From contig JAHEGH010000007.1 of NCBI GenBank assembly GCA_024639825.1, forward strand, positions 1 through 64,000: 64,000 nt of DNA, in the 5' to 3' direction. The stretch comes from Gammaproteobacteria bacterium. Lineage in GTDB: Bacteria > Pseudomonadota > Gammaproteobacteria > Steroidobacterales > Woeseiaceae. Numbering within the stretch: the first letter of the stretch is position 1; every line of letters starts with the position of its first letter. Below the pieces are notes generated by a model, which made no database searches, was not told where the DNA came from, and saw nothing but the letters and a program-made list of their open reading frames with translations. Shown piece by piece: positions 28,220 to 37,724 of the stretch. The translations under genes were made by a program, and so were the position numbers.

Positions 28220-29110
28220 ATGAATCACGCCACGGTCATAGCTACGTACAGCCGACGCATGCGTCTCTCGCTCGCCGATGGACGCGAAGTTCAGGCGCGC
28301 ATCAAGGGCAAGCGCATCAAGCCCGTTTGTGGCGACCTGGTCGACGTGCAGCCAATTGAGAATGAAGAGGACTGGCTGATAACCGGTATTACCGAACGTC
28401 GCAACGAACTGACAAGACCCAACATGCGTGGCCAGATCGAAGTCCTCGCGGCAAATATTGACTATCTGATTGTTGTCGCTGCGGCAGAACCCAAGCCCGA
28501 CTGGTTCATCGTGGATCGTTACCTGTGCGCAGCTGAAATCATGGGCATTGACGCGTGTGTCGTTTTCAACAAGAGCGATTTGGGCACGTCATCCGTCCTG
28601 TATGAACTCGATACGTACTTCGACATTGGTTATGACGTGGTGGCCTGTAGCGCGCTGACCGGGGAAGGTATCGACAATGTACGCAAGCTGCTCGCAACGC
28701 ATCGCGCGATCATAGTTGGCCAGTCCGGCGTTGGTAAATCCAGCATCATCAACACGTTGCTTGGCGATGACGTACAGAAGACAGCGGAAATTTCCGACAA
28801 GTCCCGCGAAGGACGGCACACGACCGTCAACTCTGCGATGATCTCGTTGCCGAGCGGCGGTGTGATAATTGATTCACCCGGTGTTCGTGACTATGCGCCA
28901 GCGCTCGAATCAGCGACGATCGCGTCAAAGGGATTTCGGGAAATTCGCGATGCAGCCCAGGAATGCCGTTTTGCCAATTGCCGGCACCTGCGTGAACCTG
29001 GCTGTGCTGTGAAGGACCGCTGCGAAAGCGGTGTAATTAGTCCGCGGCGCTACGAGAGCTTCAAACGCATGGTGCACCTGACCGAGCAGCTTGCGGACGG
29101 CAAATACTGA
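28220..29110 (+). CDS. rsgA: Ribosome small-subunit assembly GTPase RsgA
   Basis: 296 residues from ATG 28220; the open frame upstream overlaps orn and is not used. Circularly permuted GTPase: OB domain (CGDLVDVQPIENEEDWLI), G4 VFNKSDLG, G5 ACSALTGEG, G1 GQSGVGKSSIINTL, G3 DSPGVRDYA. The C-terminal zinc knuckle is CRFANCRHLREPGCAV. It assists 30S maturation and GTP-dependently checks the decoding site. Its stop abuts the hinT stop, a tail-to-tail junction with no spacer. Confidence 0.96.
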   Translation: MNHATVIATYSRRMRLSLADGREVQARIKGKRIKPVCGDLVDVQPIENEEDWLITGITERRNELTRPNMRGQIEVLAANIDYLIVVAAAEPKPDWFIVDRYLCAAEIMGIDACVVFNKSDLGTSSVLYELDTYFDIGYDVVACSALTGEGIDNVRKLLATHRAIIVGQSGVGKSSIINTLLGDDVQKTAEISDKSREGRHTTVNSAMISLPSGGVIIDSPGVRDYAPALESATIASKGFREIRDAAQECRFANCRHLREPGCAVKDRCESGVISPRRYESFKRMVHLTEQLADGKY

Positions 29111-29461
29111 CTAGCCGGGTGGCCAGTCCATCTGCCTGCCGCCCAGTATATGCAGGTGAATGTGGAATACCGTCTGCCCTGCACTTTCGTTGCAGTTCAT
29201 AACAGCACGATAACCGTCTTCCGCAATTCCTTCCTGAACTGCAATCTCACGTGCCGCTGTATACAGGCTGCCAATGACTGTTTCATCGTGCACTTCGATG
29301 TCGTTTATTGTGGAGATGTGCTTGCGCGGGATGACCAGCACGTGCGTCGGGGCCTTTGCATTAATATCCCGAAACCCTATCGCCGTCTCAGACTCGTATA
29401 TGATTTCAGCAGGAATCTCGCCATTGAGTATTTTGCAGAACAGGCAGTTATCACTCGACAT
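29111..29461 (-). CDS. hinT: HIT-family purine nucleoside phosphoramidase (HinT-like)
   Basis: 116 residues with the histidine-triad signature HIHLHILGGRQM near the C-terminus and the N-terminal CLFCKILNGEIP zinc-like pair. It hydrolyses AMP-lysine and aminoacyl-AMP substrates. It is the last gene after recR (11 bp gap) on the minus strand, a common location. Its stop abuts the rsgA stop. Confidence 0.93.
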   Translation of the reverse strand: MSSDNCLFCKILNGEIPAEIIYESETAIGFRDINAKAPTHVLVIPRKHISTINDIEVHDETVIGSLYTAAREIAVQEGIAEDGYRAVMNCNESAGQTVFHIHLHILGGRQMDWPPG

Positions 29462-29472
29462 TATTTGTTCCT

Positions 29473-30072
29473 TCAGTCAACAGTACGGCGGCCGTAGAAC
29501 GCATGGGACAGCGTGCCGCCGTCTACGTATTCAAGCTCACCACCCAACGGTACACCGTGTGCGATACGGCTCGCCTTTACGCCACGCTGGGTTGCGAGGT
29601 CCGCAAGATAATGGGCAGTTGCGTCACCTTCGACCGTAGGGTTGGTGGCAATAATTAGTTCAGCGACCTCGCCTTGTCCTAGCCAGACGTCAAGCTGGCT
29701 GAGCCCCAACTCGTCGGGCCCGATACCGTCGAGCGGTGACAGGTGTCCCATCAGAACAAAGTACAGGCCGCGGAAGCCCGTCGCATCTTCCAGCGCCATT
29801 ACATCGGCAGGCGACTCGACGACACACAACTGGGTCGTGTCACGACCCGCCGCGGAACAGATAGAACACAAATCGTGCTCGGTAAACATGCGGCAGCGAC
29901 TACAGTGCCCAATGCCAGCGACTGCCTCGGCAAGAGCTGCCGATAAATTATTGGCGCCCTCCCGATCACGTTCGAGCAAATGAAACGCTATGCGCTGCGC
30001 CGACTTTTGCCCAATACCCGGCATGCAGCGCAGGCCATCTATGAGGCGAACCAGTAGAGGCGAATAGGACAT
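29473..30072 (-). CDS. recR: Recombination mediator RecR
   Basis: 199 residues, standard length. N-terminal helix-hairpin-helix ([20 protein letters not shown]), Cys4 zinc finger ([16 protein letters not shown]), Toprim domain ([38 protein letters not shown]). It loads RecA with RecF/RecO on gapped DNA. It lies 6 bp downstream of ybaB in the dnaX-ybaB-recR operon and 11 bp upstream of hinT. Confidence 0.97.
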   Translation of the reverse strand: MSYSPLLVRLIDGLRCMPGIGQKSAQRIAFHLLERDREGANNLSAALAEAVAGIGHCSRCRMFTEHDLCSICSAAGRDTTQLCVVESPADVMALEDATGFRGLYFVLMGHLSPLDGIGPDELGLSQLDVWLGQGEVAELIIATNPTVEGDATAHYLADLATQRGVKASRIAHGVPLGGELEYVDGGTLSHAFYGRRTVD

Positions 30073-30078
30073 CTGCGA

Positions 30079-30402
30079 TCAGAAAGGCAGTTTCATACCG
30101 GGCGGCAAGCTCATGCCGGAGGCCATTCCAGAGAATTTTTCCTGCACGGTCTTTTCAACCTTCCGAACCGCATCGTTAAATGCGGCGACTGTAAGGTCCT
30201 CGAGCATTTCCTTGTCATCCCCGATCATGCTGTCGTCGATTTCGACCTTCTGGACCTGGTGCTGGCACGTCATCGTAACGCGCACCATGCCGGCACCCGA
30301 CTCTCCGGTGACAGTGATCGACGCCATCTCTTCCTGGGCCTTCTTCATATCGGCCTGCATCTGCTGGGCCTGCTTCATCAGCTGGCCAATACCACCTTTC
30401 AT
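30079..30402 (-). CDS. ybaB: Nucleoid-associated protein YbaB/EbfC
   Basis: 107 residues, a small basic-acidic dimeric protein: [23 protein letters not shown] at the N-terminus and [18 protein letters not shown] in the middle, both family hallmarks. It binds DNA as tweezers-like dimers. It sits between dnaX (11 bp gap) and recR (6 bp gap), the usual operon. The C-terminus ends with [16 protein letters not shown]. Confidence 0.96.
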   Translation of the reverse strand: MKGGIGQLMKQAQQMQADMKKAQEEMASITVTGESGAGMVRVTMTCQHQVQKVEIDDSMIGDDKEMLEDLTVAAFNDAVRKVEKTVQEKFSGMASGMSLPPGMKLPF

Positions 30403-30413
30403 CTATAATTCCC

Positions 30414-32024
30414 TCAATCCGATTGCGACGGCTTAATCAACTCGATTGACTCCGTCTTAAGTTCTGCACCAAACATGTCTTTCAGTGCCTGCACATTGGG
30501 ATCGGCCTCGAGCGTCTGCCGTGCGGCCTCCATGCGCTCGTCCGCCATGCGTGACTCTTCCTGAACCGGGGTTTCACCTGTCTCGGCGCCAAGCTCGATG
30601 TCTACGCTCAGCTTCTCGCCAAAGTGCTCAGACAAGCGCTCGGCAAGTGCATCCTTGCGCTGGCGCGTAAGTAACGACTCGGATCGTGAATCGAGCCCCA
30701 GGTGGACTGTATTGCTCTCACGCCGCAGGTACGCGCAATTGCTCGCGAGTAGACGTGCTGCGCCAGTCAGCCCCAGTTGACCAACGAGCGCGCTCCAATC
30801 CGGCTCCGCCCAGGATTGTGTCGGCGCGGCCGCCTCCTGTTTCTTTGCCTGCACGGCTCTCGGCTTCGACGACGCCGCCTTAGCCGCCGGTGTGCGCGTT
30901 GCCGCACCACCACCCGGCGCACTGCCACCTTCAGCTGCCGCAGCCGGACGAAACGCCAGCATGCGCAACAATGTCATCTCCGCTCCGCTGCGCGGGTCGG
31001 GCGCGAGATGCAGGTCGCGTCGTCCCATTATCGCAACCTGGTAGAACAGCTGTACATCCGCCATCGGTAGCGCCTCGGACAACTCGGCGAACTCCTGCTC
31101 GCTGAGGTCATCTTCGCTATCACAGGTACCTACGATTTGGTAAACGGCGACGCGTTGCAGGTCTCGAGCGAGATCCTCCAGCAGACGCGAATAGTTCGGA
31201 AACTGTTCGTCGATCTCGCGAATTGCGCCGACGATACCTTTCGCATCATTGTCAGCCAGAAGCCGCAACAGCCGTACCACATGATCGCGATCGATAGTGC
31301 CGAGCATTTTCGCAACCTGAGGTTCCTCGATCTTGCCGCCGCAGTAGGCAATCGCCTGATCGAGAAGACTGAGCGCGTCGCGCATGCTGCCATCCGCGGC
31401 GCGGGCAATAGTTGCAAGCGCTTTAGCCTCCGCTTCGATGGACTCGGCTTCGCAGATATGGGCCAGCCGGTCGGATATCAGGCGCGGCGTCATACGCATC
31501 AGGTTGAACTGGAGGCAACGCGATAGCACCGTCGCCGGAAGTTTTTGCGGGTCAGTGGTCGCAAGCAGGAATTTCACATGCGGTGGCGGCTCTTCAAGCG
31601 TCTTCAACAGCGCATTAAACGAGCTCCTGGACAGCATATGGACCTCATCAATGAGGTACACCTTGTAGCGCCCGCGCGCCGGGGCGTACTGAACATTGTC
31701 CAGCAGGTCGCGTGTATCGTCGACCTTGGTCTTCGAGGCTGCGTCCACCTCGATCAGGTCCACGAATCGGCCTTCGTCGATTTCCACGCAGGCACTGCAC
31801 TCGCCGCAAGGCTGGGACGAGACACCTTTCTCGCAGTTGAGCGCTTTCGCCAGGATCCGGGCGATGGTCGTCTTGCCGACACCGCGTGTGCCAGTGAAGA
31901 GGTAGGCATGGTGCAGGCGCCCCGAATCCAGGGCGTTGATCAGGGCCTGGAGCACATGCTCCTGGCCAACAGTATCCGCGAAGTCTTTGGGCCGCCATTT
32001 GCGGGCCAGGACGAGGTAACTCAT
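30414..32024 (-). CDS. dnaX: DNA polymerase III subunits gamma/tau
   Basis: 536 residues, shorter than E. coli tau (643) mostly in the Ala/Pro-rich linker. AAA+ motor: Walker A GTRGVGKTTIARILAKALNC, Cys4 zinc insertion (CEKGVSSQPCGECSAC), Walker B DEVHML, and sensor ATTDPQKLP. A C-terminal domain (FGEKLSVDIELG) follows a low-complexity linker. No classical A-AAA-AAG slippery heptamer was seen, so a truncated gamma form by frameshift is not evident. It is downstream of ffs on the same strand, and upstream of ybaB-recR. Confidence 0.96.
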   Translation of the reverse strand: MSYLVLARKWRPKDFADTVGQEHVLQALINALDSGRLHHAYLFTGTRGVGKTTIARILAKALNCEKGVSSQPCGECSACVEIDEGRFVDLIEVDAASKTKVDDTRDLLDNVQYAPARGRYKVYLIDEVHMLSRSSFNALLKTLEEPPPHVKFLLATTDPQKLPATVLSRCLQFNLMRMTPRLISDRLAHICEAESIEAEAKALATIARAADGSMRDALSLLDQAIAYCGGKIEEPQVAKMLGTIDRDHVVRLLRLLADNDAKGIVGAIREIDEQFPNYSRLLEDLARDLQRVAVYQIVGTCDSEDDLSEQEFAELSEALPMADVQLFYQVAIMGRRDLHLAPDPRSGAEMTLLRMLAFRPAAAAEGGSAPGGGAATRTPAAKAASSKPRAVQAKKQEAAAPTQSWAEPDWSALVGQLGLTGAARLLASNCAYLRRESNTVHLGLDSRSESLLTRQRKDALAERLSEHFGEKLSVDIELGAETGETPVQEESRMADERMEAARQTLEADPNVQALKDMFGAELKTESIELIKPSQSD

Positions 32025-32078
32025 ATGAGATCAGATGCCTGTGGGGCTGGTTCCGGACGGACAAGTGTATCGTAAAGT

Positions 32079-32184
<106 letters not shown>

Positions 32185-32191
32185 GGCGGCG

Positions 32192-32220
32192 ATTATCGCC
32201 GCTGGCCCGCATCAATACAA
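32192..32220 (-). promoter_or_regulatory. ffs promoter
   Basis: On the minus strand, TTGTAT (32220-32215) and GATAAT (32197-32192) are separated by exactly 17 bp. The spacing to the predicted 5' end of the SRP RNA at 32184 is 7 bp, so this is a well-placed sigma-70 promoter. Confidence 0.75.
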
Positions 32221-32226
32221 ACGGTA

Positions 32227-33165
32227 TCAACCCCAGAGGTGGCTGTCTTTTTCGATGACCTGAGATGAAGAGCCAACGATCAGGGGGTCAGGACCGCGCA
32301 CAACGTGTTGGTCCTTACCCGGGTAATCGAGCTCTGCGAGGAAGTGCTGCATGCAATTTAACCGTGCACGCTTCTTATCGTCGGACTTGACGATAGTCCA
32401 TGGCGCGTCGGCCGTATCCGTATAGAAGAACATGGCCTCCTTGGCTTCCGTGTATTCATCCCATTTGCCCTGGGACTCCTGGTCAATGGGACTCAGTTTC
32501 CATTGCTTCAGCGGGTCGCCTATACGTGCTTTGAAGCGACGGTCCTGTTCCTCATGCGTCACAGAGAACCAGAATTTGAAGAGACGAATGCCAGAGCGCA
32601 CCAGCATGCGCTCAAGGTCGGGGACCTGGCGCATGAACTCGAGGTACTCGAGCGAGTCGCAAAAGCCCATGACCCGCTCCACGCCAGCGCGGTTGTACCA
32701 GGAGCGATCGAAGAACACCATTTCGCCTTCAGATGGCAGATGCTCGATATAGCGCTGAAAATACCATTGACCAAGCTCATACTCCGTCGGTTTCTCAAGC
32801 GCCACAACACGCGCCGCACGCGGGTTCAGATGCTCCATGAAACGCTTGATCGTGCCACCCTTACCGGCCGCGTCTCGCCCCTCAAACAAAATCACAATGC
32901 GCTGTCCCGTTTCCCGGACCCAGCTCTGTACCTTCAGGAGTTCTACCTGAAGCTCCTCTTTGTGATGCTCGTAGGCACCCTTTCGGATCTTGGTCTTGTA
33001 CGGATACTTGCCATTACGGAACAAATCCTTGATCTGTTCCGGGCTATGCCGCATCTCACCGAAAATATGGGACGGCGACGCCTTGTCGATATCCTTCTCT
33101 GGCTGGGAAATGTCGACAACAGTATCCGCTTCGCCTGCTTTCTTCTCAGTCATGGGGGCGCTCAT
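32227..33165 (-). CDS. ppk2: Polyphosphate kinase 2 (class I)
   Basis: 312 residues. P-loop: ILFEGRDAAGKGGTIKRFME; lid and Walker B region: FFDRSWYNRAGVERVMGF; further PPK2 hallmarks GIRLFKFWFSVTHEEQDRRF and WTIVKSDDKKRARLNCMQ. The family phosphorylates NDPs (GDP/ADP) using polyphosphate, or runs in reverse. The N-terminal ~45 residues are a charged leader before the catalytic domain. It lies upstream of the ffs-dnaX operon; the aldolase terminator at 33257 separates it from fba. Confidence 0.93.
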   Translation of the reverse strand: MSAPMTEKKAGEADTVVDISQPEKDIDKASPSHIFGEMRHSPEQIKDLFRNGKYPYKTKIRKGAYEHHKEELQVELLKVQSWVRETGQRIVILFEGRDAAGKGGTIKRFMEHLNPRAARVVALEKPTEYELGQWYFQRYIEHLPSEGEMVFFDRSWYNRAGVERVMGFCDSLEYLEFMRQVPDLERMLVRSGIRLFKFWFSVTHEEQDRRFKARIGDPLKQWKLSPIDQESQGKWDEYTEAKEAMFFYTDTADAPWTIVKSDDKKRARLNCMQHFLAELDYPGKDQHVVRGPDPLIVGSSSQVIEKDSHLWG

Positions 33166-33256
33166 CCAGGTTAATAATATTTCCGTATTTTCGGCTTTTC
33201 GACATCAGCCGAGAATACGGAAAATACACTATTGCCAGCATTTTGGCTGGCACAAG

Positions 33257-33281
33257 AAAAAGGGGCCGCAGGCCCCTTTTT
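33257..33281 (-). terminator. Bidirectional hairpin terminator
   Basis: Perfect 11-bp stem (AAAAAGGGGCC / GGCCCCTTTTT) with a 3-nt loop, flanked by A and T runs that make it active in both directions. It lies 27 bp after the fba stop and so ends the aldolase transcript. Confidence 0.85.
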
Positions 33282-33307
33282 CAGACATTCCGGATCTGGT
33301 GGTTCAA

Positions 33308-34198
33308 TCAGGTCGCAGAAGCCGCCGCAATACTGGCAATCGACGCATCGAGCGTGGCATCGAACTCTTCCTCGGACTGCTGTGCGCTCAGGCCCTCTGA
33401 CAGTGCACGCGAGAAACTCGCCACCATGCCGTGCTGGCGAGACAGCCGCTCATTCGCCTCCTCGCGTGAATAGCCGCCGGACAGCGCAACGACGCGGGCG
33501 ACATTCGGATGCGCGATGCAATCGGCGTACAGGCCGTCTTTTTCAGGCAACGTCAGCTTCAGCATGACAATCTCGTCAGCATTGAGACCGTCCAGGTGGC
33601 GCATGATCTCAGCGTGCAGAAGGCCCTCGGCCGCTGCCTTGTCCGGGCAATGAATATCTACCTCCGGCTCGATAATCGGTACGAGGCCCGCTGCAATAAT
33701 CTGGCGGCCGATCTCGAACTGCTGTGCCACAACTGCCTTAATCCCGGTCTCATTGGCTTCCTTGATAACGGAGCGCATCTTGGTGCCAAAAATGCCGGCC
33801 GCCACGGCTTTCCTGAGCAATTCATCGAGGTCGGGCATCGGCTTCATCACCTGTGCGCCGTCAACGACGTCTGCCAGGCCCTTGTCCACTTTCAGGAAGG
33901 GGACGACATTTTTTACATCCCAGAGGTAGCCTGCCGTTGACCGGCCCTCTACTTTGCGATCCATCGTATTCTCGAACAGGATGGCGCCGAGAATGCGGTC
34001 GCCGCTGAATGACGGACTGGTCATGATGCGCGTCCGCATTGCGTGTACGACGTCGAACATTTCCTCGTCGTTCGACCAGGCGTCGGGCGTTACGCCATAA
34101 AGGCCAAGTGCTTTGGGCGTGCTGCCGCCGCTCTGGTCCAGTGCAGCAATGAATCCTGGTGCGTTTTTGATTTTTTCAAGTTGGTCTGCGTTGCTCAC
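33308..34198 (-). CDS. fda: Class I fructose-bisphosphate aldolase
   Basis: 296 residues from GTG 34198, with AGAGG upstream. N-terminus [36 protein letters not shown], and [13 protein letters not shown] are class I features (Schiff-base lysine type, metal-independent), related to the short bacterial class I aldolases. The middle segment [14 protein letters not shown] contains a candidate active-site Lys, and the C-terminal segment is [19 protein letters not shown]. It interconverts fructose 1,6-bisphosphate with DHAP and GAP. It may operate in gluconeogenesis with the nearby ppsA, but that is inference. A strong terminator follows. Confidence 0.94.
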   Translation of the reverse strand: MSNADQLEKIKNAPGFIAALDQSGGSTPKALGLYGVTPDAWSNDEEMFDVVHAMRTRIMTSPSFSGDRILGAILFENTMDRKVEGRSTAGYLWDVKNVVPFLKVDKGLADVVDGAQVMKPMPDLDELLRKAVAAGIFGTKMRSVIKEANETGIKAVVAQQFEIGRQIIAAGLVPIIEPEVDIHCPDKAAAEGLLHAEIMRHLDGLNADEIVMLKLTLPEKDGLYADCIAHPNVARVVALSGGYSREEANERLSRQHGMVASFSRALSEGLSAQQSEEEFDATLDASIASIAAASAT

Positions 34199-34575
34199 GA
34201 TAGCCTCTGAAATACAGGTTGAAAGGGGGTGGTGGCGCGATTCTACAGCATAATCCTGCCATGCGGGGCACGCGGTCTTATTCTCGCCGCCGGCGATACA
34301 TTAGCCGCGAAAAGCGTGCGCCAGTTGCGATGATCACCTAGCCGACCTCGGACAACCCCGCCGAGCATGATAAATGTCATTCTCTGTCCCCGTGCGTTTT
34401 GAGGCAGCGCATCCGCTATCTCCGGCTCCGGATCAAACCTGCAACTCCATCTGAGCCAGACCAGTGCCTGAATCACTTATGTTTATACCTATTTACATGC
34501 CCCAGACCCCATGCAATAACGCCCGCAATCGAAAAGGTACAGTCCTTTGACTATAGGTACGGTGGGGAACAAAGC
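34199..34575. other. Intergenic region between fda and the OFOR cluster
   Basis: 377 bp with no recognised gene. It holds the divergent promoter region for fda (a TAGAAT -10-like box at 34240-34245, minus strand) and the leader of the large plus-strand gene train. An in-frame open extension runs from 34399 to 34575 without a signal or Shine-Dalgarno and is not considered coding. A GGTGGGG element at ~34560 may serve as the Shine-Dalgarno for the ATG at 34576. No repeats or RNA were recognised. Confidence 0.5.
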
Positions 34576-36753
34576 ATGTCACACACACAGATCTCAGACG
34601 ACACCAAGTACTTGTTCAAGCGCGACAAGACGTGGTGGGTGAAACTCGCAGTACCACGGCCGCTACGTAGCGAACTAGGCTACGATTTACGGCGATCCTT
34701 GCACACGGACGACGTCGAGGCCGCGCGGAAAGCCCGCTGGGAGGCGATTGAGGAATTTCGCTCCAGGTTCGATGAGATTCGGGCTGAACAACATGGCGGT
34801 TCGGCTTCTGCAGTCATGAATCCGGTCGATAATGCGAACGAGGCCGATGATGCGGATCAGACCATGGAGGCGCGGGACGGCGTTCGCCAGGTAGACCAAC
34901 ATATCGTCGAAATCGTCAGCGATTCCGGCGAAGGCGCACAGAAGTGCGGCCAGGTCCTGGGGCTCGTGAGCGGAAAGATGGGCAATGGCGTCTGGACCGT
35001 TGAGATTATTCCAGCCGAAATCCAGCCACCTGCCCGGGAACGTCAGGGCGCCAGCGGAATCCGTGTCCGGATGGGCTCGAAGTACATGACCAACATGGGC
35101 GACGAGGCGGATATCGTCGTCGCGTTCAATGAGCAGGTGCTTTACTCCCGCATCTCGAACCACGCCTACAGGAAAGGCACGGTCGTGTTGCTGGAAAACA
35201 TGTGGGCAAAGGATCCCGATCCGAGAATTCGCGAGCAATACAAAGAAGCACTCGCCGACTTTGAGGAACAGGGACTGGTCGTCCTCGAACTCCCCATCCA
35301 GGAAGAGTGTTTAAAGCTTGTGCCGGACCCCCGCAAGGGCAAGAACATGTTCGTGCTCGGGATGCTCTGCCGAATTTATAACCGCGATATCGACATCGCA
35401 AAGAACGAAATCAGCAAGATCTTCAAGAAGAAAAGCGAGAAGGTCATCAAGATTAACCATGACCTGTTCGATGCTGGCTACGCTTTCGCGCGCGAAAACA
35501 TCAATTACGCGTTCGAGATACCCGCTTCTAAAGAGGATCGACTGAAATCGGCGGTCGTTATGAACGGCAATACGGCGGCCGGCCTTGGGGTTATGGCCTC
35601 AGGTATCGAACTGGTCTCGATGTATCCCATCACACCGGCAACGTCGGCATCACATTACCTCGCCGAAGATTTCCACCTGACCGGTGGCTTCGTTCATCAG
35701 GCCGAAGACGAAATAGCGGCGATCGGCTTTGCGATCGGCGCGTCGTATGCGGGCAAGACCGCTTGTACGATCACCTCCGGGCCCGGCATGGCGTTGAAGA
35801 CCGAGATGATCGGTCTTGCCATCATGGCCGAGCTACCACTGGTGATCATCAACGTGCAGCGCGGTGGCCCGTCGACTGGCCTGCCGACCAAGGTCGAACA
35901 GGGTGACCTGCTCTCGGCACTCTATGGTATACCGGGCGATTCGCCGAAGATTGTTATCGCTGCCGCCACTATCTCGGAGTGCTTCCACTTCGTGGTTATG
36001 GCACGCAAACTGGCCGAATCATTCCGCACGCCGGTAATCATGCTGACCGATGCCAACCTGGGCACGGGCGTGCAACCGATAGAACGACCCGAAGTAACGG
36101 AAGAGTGGTTTTCGGCACCGCTGGACCAGTCTGACTGGGACCCGGAGGTAGCACCGTACGACTGGGACAGCGAAACCGGTTTGTCGGAACGGCCTATCCC
36201 GGGTATGCGCGGTGGCGAGTACATCCTCACCGGGCTCGCGCACAATCGTCACAGCAAGATTGCCTATGACTCGGTATCCAACCAGGAAGGCATGACCATG
36301 CGCAGCCGCAAGTTTGCGGCCATGGCGGCAACGATGAAACCTCCCGAGATACACGGTGATCCTACCGGGGACCTGCTGATTGTCGGCTGGGGTTCAACGC
36401 TGGGCGCGATCGAAGAAGCAGTCGACCGGGCAAGAGCCGATGGTCAGAAGGTGTCCTCCGTACACCTCCGGTTCCTGTCGCCGATGGAGCCCGGACTGAA
36501 AGAAATTTTTGCGGGCTTCAAGAAAGTAATGACCATCGAAATCAATTACAGCGACCTGCCCGGTTCTTCGCCGCTTATCAACCAAGAGACCCGTCGTTAC
36601 TCTCAACTGGCGCTTGTATTACGCGCACACACTTTGATGGATATCGACTGTTGGTCCATGGTACCGGGCCATCCGTTGCAACCTGGCACTATTCATAAAG
36701 TGATCGATTCACGGCTCGCAGAGATGGAAGGAGCAGAAGCATGTTCGGCTTAA
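34576..36753 (+). CDS. korA: 2-oxoacid:ferredoxin oxidoreductase alpha subunit with integrase-like N-terminus
   Basis: 725 residues if translated from ATG 34576. Residues ~105-320 resemble the gamma (ferredoxin-side) domain, starting DQHIVEIVSDSGEGAQKCG. Residues ~335-590 are the PYR/alpha domain with YPITPATSASHYLAE near 350, followed by a transketolase-C-like domain (LLIVGWGSTLGAIEEAVD). It oxidises a 2-oxoacid with CoA and reduces ferredoxin. Residues 11-70 resemble DUF6538, the N-terminal domain of tyrosine recombinases (YLFKRDKTWWVKLAVPRPLR; RSLHTDDVEAARKARW). This is either a fusion, or translation starts later at M81 or M97, but neither has a good Shine-Dalgarno. Its stop overlaps korB. 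Confidence 0.88.
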   Translation: MSHTQISDDTKYLFKRDKTWWVKLAVPRPLRSELGYDLRRSLHTDDVEAARKARWEAIEEFRSRFDEIRAEQHGGSASAVMNPVDNANEADDADQTMEARDGVRQVDQHIVEIVSDSGEGAQKCGQVLGLVSGKMGNGVWTVEIIPAEIQPPARERQGASGIRVRMGSKYMTNMGDEADIVVAFNEQVLYSRISNHAYRKGTVVLLENMWAKDPDPRIREQYKEALADFEEQGLVVLELPIQEECLKLVPDPRKGKNMFVLGMLCRIYNRDIDIAKNEISKIFKKKSEKVIKINHDLFDAGYAFARENINYAFEIPASKEDRLKSAVVMNGNTAAGLGVMASGIELVSMYPITPATSASHYLAEDFHLTGGFVHQAEDEIAAIGFAIGASYAGKTACTITSGPGMALKTEMIGLAIMAELPLVIINVQRGGPSTGLPTKVEQGDLLSALYGIPGDSPKIVIAAATISECFHFVVMARKLAESFRTPVIMLTDANLGTGVQPIERPEVTEEWFSAPLDQSDWDPEVAPYDWDSETGLSERPIPGMRGGEYILTGLAHNRHSKIAYDSVSNQEGMTMRSRKFAAMAATMKPPEIHGDPTGDLLIVGWGSTLGAIEEAVDRARADGQKVSSVHLRFLSPMEPGLKEIFAGFKKVMTIEINYSDLPGSSPLINQETRRYSQLALVLRAHTLMDIDCWSMVPGHPLQPGTIHKVIDSRLAEMEGAEACSA

Positions 36754-37694
36754 AAGGTGACTGGTCTCTCGAGGTCAAAAATCGTTATTTCACGTTAGAA
36801 GATTATAGTGGCGCAGAGCCGCGCTGGTGCACCGGTTGCGGCGACCACGGCATCCTGGCCGCGGTACATCGAGTCTGCCGGGAATCCCAGATAGAACCGG
36901 AGAAGACCGTTGCGGTGTCCGGCATCGGCTGCTCAAGCCGCCTGCCCCACTATATGAGTACCTACGGCTTCCATGGTCTGCACGGACGTGCGTTGCCCGT
37001 GGCCTGCGGCGTCAAGTCGCGCCGCCCTGACCTGGACGTCTGGGTGGCCACCGGTGACGGTGACTGCTTCTCGATCGGGGCCGCGCACTGGATCCATGCG
37101 ATGCGCTACAACATGGACATTACCCTGCTGGTATTCGACAACGGCATCTACGGCCTGACCAAGAAACAAACGTCGCCCACTACGCCGATGGACGTGCCAA
37201 CCAACACCCATCCGTCGGGCGCATTACTGCCGCCACTGAATCCACTGAGCGTGACGCTGGGTATTACCAACATCTCATTCGTCGCCCAAATCGTCGACTG
37301 GAATGCCCCGCTTCGACACGAAGTCATAAAAAAAGCACATGAGCACAAGGGAACCAGTTTCGTTCGCATTATTCAGCGTTGCCCGGTCTACGTGGAGTCA
37401 ATCGGGAAGGCACTGCAGGACGAGCCCGCTCGAATGCAGTTGCTGACGCATGAAAAAGGCGTGCAGGTTGACGATTCGGTCAAGAAGTTATTCCCGAACC
37501 ATGCGGAACACGATCCGTCCGATCTCGGCGCTGCGCGCGCGCTGGCGGAGGACAACAGTGTCTTGCCTTTGGGAATTCTTTATCACAATCCCGGTGCACC
37601 ACAGTACGACATGATGTCTTCGGTCGGCATGGATATGAGTATCGACGACAAGCTGGCCGGCATGAACCAGGCCCTCGATCACTTCGCCTTGTAA
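36741..37694 (+). CDS. korB: 2-oxoacid:ferredoxin oxidoreductase beta subunit
   Basis: 317 residues with the thiamine-diphosphate and Fe-S motifs of the family. The N-terminal cluster ligand pair is WCTGCGDHG (Cys30 and Cys33), with a further Cys in GIGCSSRLP. The TPP-Mg motif is GDGDCFSIGAAHW near residue 105, with DNGIYGLTKKQ. The substrate (2-oxoglutarate or pyruvate) is not decided by sequence. It overlaps the 3' end of korA by 13 bp, so the two subunits are co-translated. The next gene follows after 30 bp. Confidence 0.93.
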   Translation: MFGLKGDWSLEVKNRYFTLEDYSGAEPRWCTGCGDHGILAAVHRVCRESQIEPEKTVAVSGIGCSSRLPHYMSTYGFHGLHGRALPVACGVKSRRPDLDVWVATGDGDCFSIGAAHWIHAMRYNMDITLLVFDNGIYGLTKKQTSPTTPMDVPTNTHPSGALLPPLNPLSVTLGITNISFVAQIVDWNAPLRHEVIKKAHEHKGTSFVRIIQRCPVYVESIGKALQDEPARMQLLTHEKGVQVDDSVKKLFPNHAEHDPSDLGAARALAEDNSVLPLGILYHNPGAPQYDMMSSVGMDMSIDDKLAGMNQALDHFAL

Positions 37695-37724
37695 CCCATA
37701 GCTGCCATCTAGCGGACCGACATA

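Noticed and set aside
30414-32024. Programmed frameshift in dnaX
   Set aside because: No A-AAA-AAG-type slippery heptamer with downstream hairpin was seen.
34399-34575. In-frame open extension upstream of korA
   Set aside because: No Shine-Dalgarno, no recognisable domain, and composition unlike coding sequence; a better ATG with GGTGGGG upstream lies at 34576.
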